DNA of 64,000 nt from Streptomyces sp. WMMC500 (GCF_027497195.1 NZ_CP114905.1:1736001-1800000), one strand, 5' to 3'; positions 9,192 to 18,598 are shown, counted from the stretch's first letter. The notes: generated by a model from the sequence alone, not told the origin. Made by a program: numbers and translations.

Positions 9192-9270
9192 CAGCCGCGC
9201 CGCGCGCCCCCTCCGTACGGCCGCGGCCCCGCGCCGAAGCCCTGCTCAAGCCTCCCGCCGGACGCCGGGG

Positions 9271-10056
9271 TCAGCGACCGCCGCGGTTGCGCCAGGCCGC
9301 GTAGCCGACGAACGGCAGGGCCACCGCGAGCGCCCCGACGGCACCGCCGAGCAGCGTGCCGGACGCGCTGCTCAGCCCCTCCCCCGCGTCTCCCGCCCGG
9401 ACCGTCTCGAAGATCACGACCGCCGCCACGGCGAGCGCGACCGCGGCCAGCGCCACGTACAACCGCCAGGTGACGAAGACCTTGCGGGCGGGTGCGGGCG
9501 GTACCGCGGCGAGGTCCGCGGCCGGGCCGACGCTGGCCGCGCGCGGGCGCTTGAACCACGCGTACATCACCCAGGTGCCGCACGCCTCCCAGCCGTCCGG
9601 CGCGAGCCGCGCCTCGACCTGCGCGCGGTCCCCGAGCACCATCTCCTTGCGGTACTCCCAGCGCTGCGGGCCGCCCCGGTCGCGGCGGCTGAGGAACCGG
9701 CCGGCGGCGTCGACGCGGACCAGCTCCCAGCCCTGCTCCCCGTACTCGTTCAGCAGCCGCTCGTCGACGGACGTGCCGGCGCTCCAGCGCCACTCCTCGG
9801 CCGCCTCCTCCGGCGGGTCCGCCGGCCCGCCGTCCCCGGCGAGCTGGGCCGCGAAGGCGTCCACCGGGCCGAACTCGGCCTCCGCCGCCGTGCCGGACTC
9901 GGCGAGGTACGCCTCGACGTCGGCCACGGTCGCGGCCACCCGGTCCCGCGCCATCCCGGCGGCGCGCAGCCGGGCGGCGAGTTCGCCGGTGTAGCCGGTG
10001 CCGGCGCCTGCGCCTGTACCTGCGCCGGCCGGCGGCGGCTCGTGTCGGTGCGTCAT
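9271..10056 (-). CDS. DUF2812-like membrane protein coupled to PadR
   Basis: A 261-residue protein. A Gly/Ala-rich start is followed by a helical segment (TGELAARLRAAGMARDRVAATVADVEAYL) of the type linked to PadR-regulated membrane proteins. A central cytosolic domain follows (DERLLNEYGEQGWELVRV...RWEYRKEMVL...WVMYAWFKRP) resembling DUF2812/DUF4177-type WELV domains. Two C-terminal membrane segments follow (VALAAVALAVAAVVIF and LLGGAVGALAVALPFVGYAAW). Its ATG overlaps the PadR stop as ATGA, so it is third in a coupled operon. Such proteins are commonly controlled by the adjacent PadR; the function is unknown. Confidence 0.7.
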   Translation of the reverse strand: MTHRHEPPPAGAGTGAGAGTGYTGELAARLRAAGMARDRVAATVADVEAYLAESGTAAEAEFGPVDAFAAQLAGDGGPADPPEEAAEEWRWSAGTSVDERLLNEYGEQGWELVRVDAAGRFLSRRDRGGPQRWEYRKEMVLGDRAQVEARLAPDGWEACGTWVMYAWFKRPRAASVGPAADLAAVPPAPARKVFVTWRLYVALAAVALAVAAVVIFETVRAGDAGEGLSSASGTLLGGAVGALAVALPFVGYAAWRNRGGR

Positions 10057-10391
10057 GTGACTCCCCCCTTGCCGAGCAGTTCGCGTACGGACTCGTCGAA
10101 CGCGAGCCACAGCCGGCCCTGTTCGCCGAGGACGGTGCGGCCCTCGGCGGTGAGCTGGTAGTACCGGCGGCCGGGCCCGCGGTCGGTGGCCCGGAACTCC
10201 GCCTGGAGCAGGCCGGCTTCCTCCAGCCGGTTGAGGACGGGGTAGAGCGTGCCCCCCTTGATCTGGCCGAGGCCGGCTTCGCCCAGCCGCTTGGCGATCT
10301 CGTAGCCGTAGCTCTCGCCGCCGGTGAGGGCGGCGAGCACGAGCAGGTCGAGCACGCCCTTGAGCCAACTGGCACGGCGGTCTGCGGTCAC
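10053..10391 (-). CDS. PadR family transcriptional regulator
   Basis: A 112-residue winged-helix regulator: WLKGVLDLLVLAALTGGESYGYEIAKRL (helices 1-2), GGTLYPVLNRLEEAGLLQAEF (recognition helix and wing), then RRYYQLTAEGRTVL and a short C-terminal dimerisation helix. Subfamily-2 PadR by size. GTG start overlaps the upstream CPBP-like stop (GTGA), and its own stop overlaps the next start (ATGA), giving tight three-gene coupling. It probably represses its own operon through the promoter at about 11160-11188. Confidence 0.92.
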   Translation of the reverse strand: MTADRRASWLKGVLDLLVLAALTGGESYGYEIAKRLGEAGLGQIKGGTLYPVLNRLEEAGLLQAEFRATDRGPGRRYYQLTAEGRTVLGEQGRLWLAFDESVRELLGKGGVT

Positions 10392-11128
10392 ACGCGCTCC
10401 GGATGCAGTGCGGGCGGCACGGCCAGCAGGTCCCGGCCGACCGTGACGACGTGGATGAGGACGGGCAGCAGCAGGCTCCCGGTCGCCACGTAGGCGGCGG
10501 TGACCACCGCGCTCCAGAGGGCGAACAGCGGGATCTGCTCCGCACCCTGGTAGAGCCCCACCAGGGCGGCGACGGCGACGGCGATGGCCGCGGCGGGGAA
10601 CACGCCGACGCCCAGGACGTCGGTGCCGAGGGCGATGAGCAGGCCGCGGTAGACGACGTTGGCGCAGATGCCGTCGGTGACCGAGACCGCGACGGCGAGC
10701 CGCCGCTCGGCGGGCGTGCGCGGGAGCATGGCCTCGATGGCGGCGAGGCCCGGGATGTTCCTGCCCTCCGCGGAGAGCTTGCGCATGTTCCGCCCGCCGA
10801 GGACCACCGAGACGCCGAAGGCCGCGGCGACCGCCAGCGTGACCGCGACGGCGGACGCGGAGTCGGGCAGCGCGAAGCCGACGTCGGCGGCGGCCACGTC
10901 GGGCGAGAGGAGCACGGCGGCGACCGCGAGCGCGGCCAGCGGCCACCAGATCGCGATCATCAGCCCGAAGTACCGCGTCAGCGCCCGGTCGTCGGTGTCG
11001 CGGCGGCGTTTCAGGTCGGCGTAGAGCCGGCGGCCGAGCCATGGGTCCGCCAGCACGAGGTAGGCGGCGAGCGGCAGGGCCACGGCGAGCCCCGCGGTGG
11101 AGAACTCGGGTGAGATCTCGAGAGACAT
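10388..11128 (-). CDS. CPBP-like membrane protein, probably catalytically degenerate
   Basis: A 246-residue protein with about six to eight membrane segments, related to the CPBP/Abi intramembrane protease family. The YRGLLIALG segment matches the family motif-1 region, but the preceding residues read DGICANVVYRG, where active members carry a Glu-Glu pair (EExxxR). The later motif-2 area (LFALWSAVV) lacks the expected His. A His is kept in LLPVLIHVVTVGRDLL. This looks like a pseudo-protease or membrane scaffold. ATG start is preceded by AAGGGGGAA. First gene of the PadR operon. Confidence 0.65.
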   Translation of the reverse strand: MSLEISPEFSTAGLAVALPLAAYLVLADPWLGRRLYADLKRRRDTDDRALTRYFGLMIAIWWPLAALAVAAVLLSPDVAAADVGFALPDSASAVAVTLAVAAAFGVSVVLGGRNMRKLSAEGRNIPGLAAIEAMLPRTPAERRLAVAVSVTDGICANVVYRGLLIALGTDVLGVGVFPAAAIAVAVAALVGLYQGAEQIPLFALWSAVVTAAYVATGSLLLPVLIHVVTVGRDLLAVPPALHPERV

Positions 11129-11159
11129 CGGATTCCCCCTTGGTCTGATGACTACCTAG

Positions 11160-11188
11160 ACCATAGAGCGAGCTAGATTGGATAACAA
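11160..11188 (-). promoter_or_regulatory. Promoter of the CPBP-PadR operon with CTAG operator candidate
   Basis: On the minus strand TTGTTA (11188-11183), a 17-nt spacer and TATGGT (11165-11160) make a good vegetative promoter, about 32 nt before the CPBP start. Two CTAG tetramers (11156-11159 and 11173-11176) flank the -10 and could mark the PadR operator. Confidence 0.55.
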
Positions 11189-11238
11189 CCTATGCGGCGT
11201 CACTACTGCCGCGGGGCGCCGGTCTTCCGGACACGGCG

Positions 11239-11269
11239 AAGGGGCGGCCCGCCGGGCGGGCCGCCCCTT
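11239..11269 (-). terminator. dxs terminator
   Basis: Perfect 15-bp inverted repeat (AAGGGGCGGCCCGCC and complement) around a single central base, 28 nt past the dxs stop. It may also shield the divergent promoter region of the CPBP operon. Confidence 0.75.
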
Positions 11270-11296
11270 TCCGTGCCGTACGGCCGTACGGTGCGC

Positions 11297-13252
11297 TCAG
11301 TCCGCGGCGACCTCGGACACGGCGCCGTCCCCGCTCCCCTGGGCCGCGATCTCCTCGCCCGCGCGCCGGTCGAGCCGGGCGACGAGGCCGGTGACCTGGC
11401 GGGCGATGTCCGGGGCGGTCAGGCCGATGTCCGCCAGCACCTCCTTGCGGGAGGCGTGGTCGAGGAACCGCTCCGGGATGCCGAAGTCGCGCAGCGGGAT
11501 GTCGATGCCCGCGTCGCGCAGCGCCTGCGCGACGGCGGAGCCGACGCCGCCGCTACGGATGTTGTCCTCGACGGTGACGACCACGCGGTGCCGCTCGGCG
11601 AGCGGCGGCAGCGCCTCGTCGACGGGCTTGACCCAGCGCGGGTCGACGACGGTCGTCGTGATGCCCTGCTTGTCGAGCAGCCCGGCGACCTCCAGGCACA
11701 TCGGCGCCAGCGCGCCGACGGAGACCAGCAGCACGTCGGGGCGCTCCGCGCCCTCGGGGCCGGCCGGCTCGTGGAGCACGTCCATGCCGCCGATCCGGCC
11801 GACGGCGGGGACCGCGGGGCCGACGGCGCCCTTGGAGTAGCGCACGACGGTCGGGGCGTCGTCGACGGCGACGGCCTCGCGCAACTGGGCGCGCACCTGG
11901 TCGGCGTCGCGCGGCGCGGCGATCCGCAGCCCCGGGACGACCTGGAGGATCGACATGTCCCACATGCCGTTGTGGGACGCGCCGTCGCTGCCCGTGACGC
12001 CGGCCCGGTCCAGGACGAACGTCACCCCGCAGCGGTGCAGCGCGACGTCCATCAGCACCTGGTCGAACGCCCGGTTGAGGAAGGTGGCGTAGACGGCGAA
12101 GACCGGGTGCACCCCGCCGGTGGCCAGGCCGGCGGCGGAGACCGCGGCGTGCTGCTCGGCGATGCCCACGTCGTAGACCCGGTCGGGGAAGGCGTCGGCG
12201 AACTTCTGCAGGCCCACGGGGCGCATCATCGCGGCCGTGATGGCCACGACGTCGGCGCGCTCGCGGCCGATCCGTACCATCTCGTCGGCGAAGACGGAGG
12301 TCCAGTCGGCGCCGCCGGCGGCCACCGGCAGCCCGGTGTCCGGGTGGATGACGCCGACCTGGTGGAACTGGTCGGCCTCGTCCTGGCGCGCGGGCAGGTA
12401 GCCGCGGCCCTTCTCGGTCAGGCAGTGCACGATGACGGGGCCGCCGAAGCGGCGGGCGCGCTGCAGCGCGGACTCGACGGCGGCGATGTCGTGCCCGTCG
12501 ATGGGACCGACGTACTTCAGCCCCAGGTCCTCGAACATGCCCTGCGGCGCGATGAAGTCCTTCAGGCCCTTCTTGGCGCCGTGCAGGGTCTCGTACAGCG
12601 GCTTGCCGACCACGGGCGTGCGGTCCAGCAGCTCCTTGCCGCGGGCGAGGAAGCGCTCGTAGCCGTCGGTGGTGCGCAGGGTGGCGAGGTGGTCGGCGAG
12701 GCCGCCGATGGTGGGCGCGTACGAACGCTCGTTGTCGTTGACGACGATGACAAGGGGGCGGTCCTTGGCGGCGGCGATGTTGTTCAGCGCCTCCCAGGCC
12801 ATGCCGCCGGTCAGCGCCCCGTCGCCGATGACGGCGACGACGGCGGCGTCCCTGCCCCGTACCTCGTTGGCCTTCGCCAGGCCGTCGGCCCAGCCGAGGA
12901 CCGTGGAGGCGTGGCTGTTCTCGATCACGTCGTGCTCGGACTCGGCCCGCGAGGGGTAGCCGGACAGGCCGCCCTTCTTCTTGAGCTTGCCGAAGTCCTG
13001 GCGGCCGGTGAGGAGCTTGTGCACGTACGACTGGTGACCGGTGTCCCACAGCACCCGGTCGCGGGGCGATTCGAAGACCCGGTGCAGCGCGATGCTCAGC
13101 TCCACCACGCCGAGGTTGGGGCCGAGATGGCCGCCGGTGCGGGCGACGGACTCCACGAGGAAGGTGCGGATTTCCGCGGCGAGCCGGTCGAGCTGCTCGG
13201 GACCGAGCCGGTCCAGGTCGCGGGGTCCCTTGATACGGGCCAGCAGTGCCAC
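11297..13252 (-). CDS. dxs: 1-deoxy-D-xylulose-5-phosphate synthase
   Basis: A 651-residue thiamine diphosphate enzyme that condenses pyruvate and glyceraldehyde 3-phosphate to DXP, the entry step of the MEP isoprenoid pathway. Visible signatures: [28 protein letters not shown], the ThDP/Mg motif [18 protein letters not shown], the transketolase pyrimidine-domain segment [17 protein letters not shown], and the C-terminal domain ILLV-type sheet. Also SVAR...[19 protein letters not shown] at the N-terminus. GTG start at 13252 is set by AAGGAGG. Essential and single copy is typical, although some Streptomyces carry two. Confidence 0.97.
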   Translation of the reverse strand: MALLARIKGPRDLDRLGPEQLDRLAAEIRTFLVESVARTGGHLGPNLGVVELSIALHRVFESPRDRVLWDTGHQSYVHKLLTGRQDFGKLKKKGGLSGYPSRAESEHDVIENSHASTVLGWADGLAKANEVRGRDAAVVAVIGDGALTGGMAWEALNNIAAAKDRPLVIVVNDNERSYAPTIGGLADHLATLRTTDGYERFLARGKELLDRTPVVGKPLYETLHGAKKGLKDFIAPQGMFEDLGLKYVGPIDGHDIAAVESALQRARRFGGPVIVHCLTEKGRGYLPARQDEADQFHQVGVIHPDTGLPVAAGGADWTSVFADEMVRIGRERADVVAITAAMMRPVGLQKFADAFPDRVYDVGIAEQHAAVSAAGLATGGVHPVFAVYATFLNRAFDQVLMDVALHRCGVTFVLDRAGVTGSDGASHNGMWDMSILQVVPGLRIAAPRDADQVRAQLREAVAVDDAPTVVRYSKGAVGPAVPAVGRIGGMDVLHEPAGPEGAERPDVLLVSVGALAPMCLEVAGLLDKQGITTTVVDPRWVKPVDEALPPLAERHRVVVTVEDNIRSGGVGSAVAQALRDAGIDIPLRDFGIPERFLDHASRKEVLADIGLTAPDIARQVTGLVARLDRRAGEEIAAQGSGDGAVSEVAAD

Positions 13253-13413
13253 CCGTGCCTCCTTGCTGTCGCAGCCTGCCTTCGGGCCGTACGGTGCCGG
13301 GCCCTGGCGCCCACGCGGACGTGCCGGGCCCGAAGCGTTCGGTCGAGTCTAATGTTCCCGATGTCCGGTCGCTGATCCGACAGTGCGATGTATGCCACAG
13401 GTCCGCAACAGTT

Positions 13414-13445
13414 GCGCCCCCGTGCCGGGGTCGGCACGGGGGCGC
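13414..13445 (-). terminator. xylFGH terminator
   Basis: Perfect 13-bp stem GCGCCCCCGTGCC / GGCACGGGGGCGC with a 6-nt loop, about 25 nt past the xylH stop. Confidence 0.75.
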
Positions 13446-13469
13446 GGCGGGTGGCGGGCGGGACGCCGG

Positions 13470-14789
13470 TCAGGCGCGTCCGGCCGTTTTCTGGGTGCGG
13501 CGGGAGACGGAGTCGATGACGACGGCCGCCAGCAGCACGGAGCCGGTGATCATGTACTGCACCGGCGCGTCGATGCCCTTGAGCGCCAGGCCCGACTGGA
13601 TGGACATGATGACCAGCACGCCGAGGAGCGCGGACCAACTGCTGCCGCGCCCGCCGTAGAGGCTGGTGCCGCCGATGACGGCCGCCGCGATGGCGTTCAT
13701 CAGCAGCGTGCCGCCGCCCGCGCCCTGGTTGGCCGCGGCGATGGTGGAGGCCATGAACAGGCCGCCGACCGCCGCGAGCGTACCGGAGACGGAGAAGACC
13801 GCGATCCGCATCAGGTCGACGTTGATGCCCGCCCGGCGGCTGGCCTCGACGCTGCCGCCGAGGGCGAAGACCCGCCGGCCGAAGCCGGTGCGGCGCAGCA
13901 CGAAGTCCGCGCCGACGACCACGACGAGGAAGATGAGCAGCGCCAGCGGCAGTCCCTTGTACTGGTTCAGCACGTACGCCGGGACGAACGCGAGCACGGC
14001 GAGCACGGCCGTACGCATGATGATCTCGCTCAGCGGGCGCGACGGCACCCCGGCCGCCTCGCGCCGCTTCGACCCGAAGTACGCCGCGGCGAAGTAGCCG
14101 CCGACGGAGACCGCCGCGAGCCCGTAGGCGGCGGCGACGTCGGTGAAGTAGTACGTGGTGAGCTTGGCGACCACGCCGTCGGAGTCGAGGTTGATGGTGC
14201 CGGTGCTGCCGAGGATGTACAGCATCAGGCCCTGCCAGCCGAGCAGGCCGGCGAGGGTCACGACGAGCGGCGGGACGCCGATCCGGGCGAAGAAGAAGCC
14301 GTGGAAGGCACCGGTCGCGGTGCCGACGAGGACGGCGAGGATGATCGCCGGGACTTCCGGCATCCCCTCCTGGACGGCCAGCACGGCGAACACCGCGCCG
14401 GCGAGCCCGCTGACCGAACCGATCGACAGGTCGATCTCGCCGAGCAGCAGCACGAAGATGATGCCGACGGCTATCAGCCCGGGTCCCGCGATGTCGATGG
14501 AGATGTTCGACAGGTTCTGCGCGGACAGGAAGGCGTCGTCCAGACCCTGGAAGATCGCCATGATGATGATCAGGCCGACGATGACCGGGACGGAGCCCAG
14601 CTCGCCCCCGCGCATGCGGCGCTTGAACTCGGTCAGATAGCCGGCGAAGCCCTGCTCGCGCACGAGCAGCCGGGGGTCGACGGCGGCGACGGCGCTCTCC
14701 GCGACGTCCGGCGCGGAGTGGCCGGGGGCGCTGGACTTCGCGAGGTCGGGCTTCGCGGTGTCGGTGGTCTCGGTCCCCTCGGTGCTCAT
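13470..14789 (-). CDS. xylH: Xylose ABC transporter permease
   Basis: A 439-residue BPD_transp_2-type permease with about ten membrane segments after a 70-residue hydrophilic N-terminus. Segments such as VPVIVGLIIIMAIFQGLDD and LIAVGIIFVLLLGEIDLSIGSVSGLAGAVFAVLA carry the GEIDLSIG signature of XylH/RbsC-type permeases. Imports a pentose, most likely D-xylose, with XylF and XylG. ATG overlaps the xylG stop (ATGA). Third and last gene of the operon, followed by a strong hairpin. Confidence 0.9.
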   Translation of the reverse strand: MSTEGTETTDTAKPDLAKSSAPGHSAPDVAESAVAAVDPRLLVREQGFAGYLTEFKRRMRGGELGSVPVIVGLIIIMAIFQGLDDAFLSAQNLSNISIDIAGPGLIAVGIIFVLLLGEIDLSIGSVSGLAGAVFAVLAVQEGMPEVPAIILAVLVGTATGAFHGFFFARIGVPPLVVTLAGLLGWQGLMLYILGSTGTINLDSDGVVAKLTTYYFTDVAAAYGLAAVSVGGYFAAAYFGSKRREAAGVPSRPLSEIIMRTAVLAVLAFVPAYVLNQYKGLPLALLIFLVVVVGADFVLRRTGFGRRVFALGGSVEASRRAGINVDLMRIAVFSVSGTLAAVGGLFMASTIAAANQGAGGGTLLMNAIAAAVIGGTSLYGGRGSSWSALLGVLVIMSIQSGLALKGIDAPVQYMITGSVLLAAVVIDSVSRRTQKTAGRA

Positions 14790-15568
14790 TTCTCTGCCTC
14801 CGCACCCGTGCGCGCCGAGCGGCGCGTCACGGCGTTGTCCGTGGCGCCCGTGATGGCGGCGACGATCTCTTCCTGCGTCGTGGTCGCGACGTCGAAGACG
14901 CCGTTGTTGCGGCCGAGGCGCAGCACGGCGACCCGGTCGGCGACGGCCCTGACGTCTTCCATGTTGTGGCTGATCAGCAGCACGGCGTGGTCACGCTCGC
15001 GCAGCCGTTCGACGAGGTCGAGCACCTGGGCGGTCTGCTCGACGCCGAGGGCGGCCGTGGGCTCGTCGAGGATGACGAGCTTGGGGTCGCCGAGGAGCGA
15101 GCGGGCGATCGCCACCGTCTGCCGCTGGCCGCCGGAGAGTGAGGCGGTGGGGATGCGGACGCTGGGGATGCGGATGGACAGGGTGGTGAGCAGTTCGCGG
15201 GAGCGGCGCTCCATCTCGACCTCGTCCAGGACGCCGACGGTGCGGATCTCCTGGCCGAGGAAGAGGTTGCCGACGACGTCCAGGTTGTCGCAGAGCGAGA
15301 GGTCCTGGTAGACGGTCGCGATGCCCAGGTTCTGGGCGTCGTGCGGCTTGTGGATGCGAACGGGGCGGCCGCCCCACTCGATGGTGCCTTCGTCGATGGC
15401 GTGGACGCCGGCGACGGTCTTGACGAGAGTGGACTTTCCGGCGCCGTTGTCGCCGACCAGGGCGACCACTTCACCGGCGCGGACCTCGAGATCGACGTCG
15501 GTGAGTGCCTGGACCGCACCGAACCGCTTCGAGATCCCGCGCAACGCCAGCACGGGCGTAGCGGACAC
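14786..15568 (-). CDS. xylG: Xylose ABC transporter ATP-binding protein
   Basis: A 260-residue single-domain ATPase: Walker A GDNGAGKST (about 37-45), Q-loop YQDLSLCDNL, signature LSGGQRQTVAIARS, Walker B LVILDEPTAALG and switch His in LLISHNMEDV. Many XylG/RbsA proteins carry two ATPase domains; this one is the short form and presumably dimerises. I prefer the GTG at 15568: AGGAG lies 9 nt before it, whereas the in-frame ATG at 15577 immediately follows the AGGAG with no spacing. Second gene of xylFGH. Confidence 0.9.
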   Translation of the reverse strand: MSATPVLALRGISKRFGAVQALTDVDLEVRAGEVVALVGDNGAGKSTLVKTVAGVHAIDEGTIEWGGRPVRIHKPHDAQNLGIATVYQDLSLCDNLDVVGNLFLGQEIRTVGVLDEVEMERRSRELLTTLSIRIPSVRIPTASLSGGQRQTVAIARSLLGDPKLVILDEPTAALGVEQTAQVLDLVERLRERDHAVLLISHNMEDVRAVADRVAVLRLGRNNGVFDVATTTQEEIVAAITGATDNAVTRRSARTGAEAEK

Positions 15569-15698
15569 GTGAACCATCTCCTACAGGGGGATAGGCGTGG
15601 GCAAGAGGAGGGCCCGGGTGCCCGGAGCCCCGCCGGCAGCGGGAGTTGAGGTGGCGGGTCCCCGGGCACACGGGTGGCTATGTCGCCGGCTCAGCGGC

Positions 15699-16808
15699 TC
15701 ACTGCAGACCGATGTCCTTGCAGGCCGAGGCGAACTTGCCCGAGCAGATGTCCTCGATCTTCCACAGGCCGTCCTTGACGACGGTCTCCTTGATGTTGTC
15801 CTTGGTCAGCGCGATCGGGTCGATGAGCACGGCGGGCACGCCCTGCTCGGACTCGCTGTCCACGGTGCTGGTCGCCACGGAGTCGACCTTCTCGCCGCGC
15901 GCCAGCTTGACCGCCATCTCGGCGGCGGCGTCGGCCTCCGGCTTGTACGGCTTGTAAACGCTCATGTACTGCTCGCCGGTGACGATGCGCTGCACGCCCG
16001 CCAGCTCCGCGTCCTGGCCGGTGACCGGCGGCAGCGGGTCGAAGTCGGCGGCCTTCAGGGCGGTGATGGCACCGCCGGCCATGCCGTCGTTGGCGGCGTA
16101 GACACCGACGATCTTGTCCTTGCCGACCGAGGAGATGGCGCCCTTCATGTCGGAGTTGGCGTTCTCCGGCTTCCACTCCTTGACGTCGTACTCCTTGCCG
16201 ACGTCGACCTTGCCGTCGAGGACGGAGTGCGCGCCGTCCTTGAACATCGCGGCGTTCGGGTCGGTGACGGAGCCGTTGAGCATGACGATCTGGCCGTCCC
16301 CGGCCTTGTCGCCGAGCGCCTCCAGCAGGGACTCGGCCTGGACCTGGCCCACCTTGTTGTTGTCGAAGGAGGTGTAGCCGCTGATCGGGCCCTCGGCGAG
16401 GCGGTCGTACGCGACGACGGGGATGCCGGCGTCGTCCGCGGCCTTCACACCGGAGGCGATCGACTTGTAGTCGACGGCGTCCAGGATCAGGGCATCGACG
16501 TCCTGGGTGATCATGGTGTCGACCTGCTGCTGCTGCGTGGTCGCGTCCTGCTTGGCGTTGTTGTAGATGACCTTGGTGCCCGGAGCGAGCTCCTCGATCT
16601 TCTTCTCGATCAGCGGCCGGTCGAAGTCCTCGTAGCGCGCGGTCTGGTCCTCCGGCAGGAGGAGACCTATCGTCAACGGCCCGTCGTTCTTCTTGTCACC
16701 GCTGTCGGAGTCGTTGTCGGCCTCATCGGCGCTGCCACAGGCCGCGATGCCGACGGTCATGGATACGGCGGCCAGTGCGACTGCCGCACGGCGCAGATAG
16801 GTGTGCAC
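15699..16808 (-). CDS. xylF: Xylose-binding lipoprotein
   Basis: A 369-residue extracytoplasmic sugar receptor. The signal peptide ends in the lipobox GIAAC at about residue 24, so it is membrane-tethered. The mature part is a type I periplasmic-binding fold: LTIGLLLPEDQTARYEDFDRPLIE, KVIYNNAKQDATTQQQQVDTMI, DALILDAVDYKSIASGVKAADDAGIPVVAYDRLA, and VGVYAANDGMAGGAITALKAA, all typical of XylF/RbsB. GTG start follows AGGGAGG. It lies 130 nt downstream of rok7B7 on the same strand and has its own leader with a candidate Rok7B7 half-site. Confidence 0.92.
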   Translation of the reverse strand: MHTYLRRAAVALAAVSMTVGIAACGSADEADNDSDSGDKKNDGPLTIGLLLPEDQTARYEDFDRPLIEKKIEELAPGTKVIYNNAKQDATTQQQQVDTMITQDVDALILDAVDYKSIASGVKAADDAGIPVVAYDRLAEGPISGYTSFDNNKVGQVQAESLLEALGDKAGDGQIVMLNGSVTDPNAAMFKDGAHSVLDGKVDVGKEYDVKEWKPENANSDMKGAISSVGKDKIVGVYAANDGMAGGAITALKAADFDPLPPVTGQDAELAGVQRIVTGEQYMSVYKPYKPEADAAAEMAVKLARGEKVDSVATSTVDSESEQGVPAVLIDPIALTKDNIKETVVKDGLWKIEDICSGKFASACKDIGLQ

Positions 16809-16878
16809 GGTCGAACCTCCCTGACGTGGCCGCGCCTTCGCGGCCGAGGTGTGAGGTAGTCAACTCGCCCGTAACCAT

Positions 16879-16887
16879 GCCGTCAAG
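16879..16887 (-). promoter_or_regulatory. Candidate Rok7B7 half-site before xylF
   Basis: GCCGTCAAG (CTTGACGGC on the transcribed strand) lies 71 nt before xylF. It is identical to half of the palindrome in front of rok7B7. The other arm is degenerate here. TTGACG may double as the -35. Confidence 0.5.
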
Positions 16888-16938
16888 AAGTAAATGCTTA
16901 ACGAGACGGAAACGATCCTCTGGTTTCTCTACGTAAAC

Positions 16939-18150
16939 TCATCCCTCCGTGAGAACGGGGGCGAGAACCGGCACCGCGCCGTCAAGGATCGAACGGTCGC
17001 CCATCTCGCTCAGCACCAGGGCCAGCGCCCCGAGCACCTCCGCGCGGCTGCCCAGCGCCCCGGAGGCCAGGTCGAGCTGGCGGGCGGCGCTGGGGATCGC
17101 GTAGCGCGCGACGGACTCCCCTATGGGCTGCAGGATCAGCTCCCCGGCCTCGGCGAGGTCGCCGCCGAGCACCACCCGGCTGGGGTTGAGCAGGTTGCAC
17201 AGGCTGGCCACGCCGCTGCCGATGTGCCGGCCGACGTCGGCGATCACCCGCCGGCAGCCGGGGTCGCCGTCCCGGGCGAGCTGCACCATGCGCTCCACGG
17301 TCAGCCCGGGCCCGTGGCTGGCCTCCAGCAGGCCCAGGACGTACCGGCCGGCGGTGAAGGTCTCCAGGCAGCCGCGGTTGCCGCAGCGGCAGACCGGTCC
17401 CGACTCGTCCAGCGTGATGTGGCCTATCTCACCCGCCGTCCCGCCGGGCCCGCGGTAGAGCTGCCCGTTGATCACCAGGCCGGCGCCGACACCGCTGGCG
17501 ACCTTGATGTACGCCACGTCCTTCGCGCCCCTGCCGCTGCCCCAGACCAGCTCGCCGAGGGCGCCGAGGTTCGCGTCGTTGTCCACGTACACCGGGACGC
17601 CGAGGCGGGACTGGAGGTCGTCGCGCGGGTTGGTGCCCGTCCAGCCCGGCAGGATGGAGGTGGAGCCCAGCACCCCGGTCTCGGTGTCTATCGGCCCGGG
17701 CACCCCCAGACCGACGCCGACGACCTTGTCCGCGGGCACGTCCGTGGCCCCCACGAGGCGGCTCACCAGCGCCTCCGCCCGGTCCAGGCCCTGGGTGGCG
17801 GAGGCGTCCACGTCGATCGGCTCGGACTCCTCGGCGAGCACCTGGTGCGCCAGGTTGCCCACGGCGACCCGCAGGTGCGTGTGCCCGAAGTCCACCCCGA
17901 CCACGATCCCGGCGTCCCCGCTCAGCGACACGGCCCGCGCCCGCCGCCCGCCGGCGGAGGTGGGGGTGACGCTGACGGTCCCGCTCTCCTGCAGCTCGCG
18001 GACGATGTTGGAGACCGTGGCGGCGGACAGCCCGGTGCTCCGCGCGATCTGCGCCTGCGTGAGCGAACCGGACAGGCGCACGGCGCGCACGACGCGCTCA
18101 AGGTTTGCCCGGTGCAGCGAGGACTGCGAGCCCGGAGTCTCCACGGCCAT
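16939..18150 (-). CDS. rok7B7: ROK family regulator Rok7B7
   Basis: A 403-residue ROK repressor. The N-terminal winged helix (about 12-75) reads RVVRAVRLSGSLTQAQIARSTGLSAATVSNIVRELQESG. The ROK domain has the ATP-site-like VVGVDFGHTHLRVAVGN, LGVPGPIDTETGVLGS and DNDANLGALGELVWG. The zinc motif is CRCGNRGCLETFTAG. Known role: Rok7B7 in S. coelicolor controls xylFGH, carbon catabolite repression and antibiotic production. Its position directly upstream of xylFGH on the same strand supports the name. Start is the ATG at 18150; no close strong ribosome site is visible. Confidence 0.9.
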   Translation of the reverse strand: MAVETPGSQSSLHRANLERVVRAVRLSGSLTQAQIARSTGLSAATVSNIVRELQESGTVSVTPTSAGGRRARAVSLSGDAGIVVGVDFGHTHLRVAVGNLAHQVLAEESEPIDVDASATQGLDRAEALVSRLVGATDVPADKVVGVGLGVPGPIDTETGVLGSTSILPGWTGTNPRDDLQSRLGVPVYVDNDANLGALGELVWGSGRGAKDVAYIKVASGVGAGLVINGQLYRGPGGTAGEIGHITLDESGPVCRCGNRGCLETFTAGRYVLGLLEASHGPGLTVERMVQLARDGDPGCRRVIADVGRHIGSGVASLCNLLNPSRVVLGGDLAEAGELILQPIGESVARYAIPSAARQLDLASGALGSRAEVLGALALVLSEMGDRSILDGAVPVLAPVLTEG

Positions 18151-18598
18151 CCACTCCTGGTTCGGCGGGCGACACGACGGCCCCCCACCTCCCGGACCAC
18201 GCCGATGGGGCCCGGATCGCCTACAACTTGTGAAGTCTAGGCTCGACGGCCATGGTTACCGCCGTCAAGACCTTGACGGCGTGACTATTCCGTAACCCGC
18301 ACACTTCCACGGTACCGAGCCCACCCGCCCGGGCCGCCCGCCCCGGCCCCCGGCGGAGGGTTCCGGGTCGGCGACCGCCCGCACGGAGCCGCGGGGGCGC
18401 CCGACGGGGCGCACGCCTACGTAACGGCTGTGTCGCGAACTGGCGGTAGTCGGTGGTCCGTCCAGGACGTGGCTCGATAACGTTGCCGAAACATCACGCG
18501 CGGGGGACGCACGGCCGCTCGGGAGACCCGAACGCACCGAGCCATGACCGGACCGCCCCTGCCGCAGTCAGCCGGACGACGCTGGGAGTTGGTCATCG
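18151..18598. other. rok7B7-lipoprotein intergenic region
   Basis: Divergent promoter region of 448 nt. It contains the 22-bp palindrome at 18260-18281. On the plus strand, CGATAACGTTG near 18475 is a plausible -10 area for the lipoprotein operon. I see no gene. Confidence 0.6.
18260..18281. promoter_or_regulatory. Rok7B7 operator candidate (perfect palindrome)
   Basis: Arms CGCCGTCAAG and CTTGACGGCG are exact reverse complements, separated by AC, about 110 nt before rok7B7. The same CTTGACGGC half recurs before xylF. Autoregulation by Rok7B7 is the natural reading. Confidence 0.65.
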
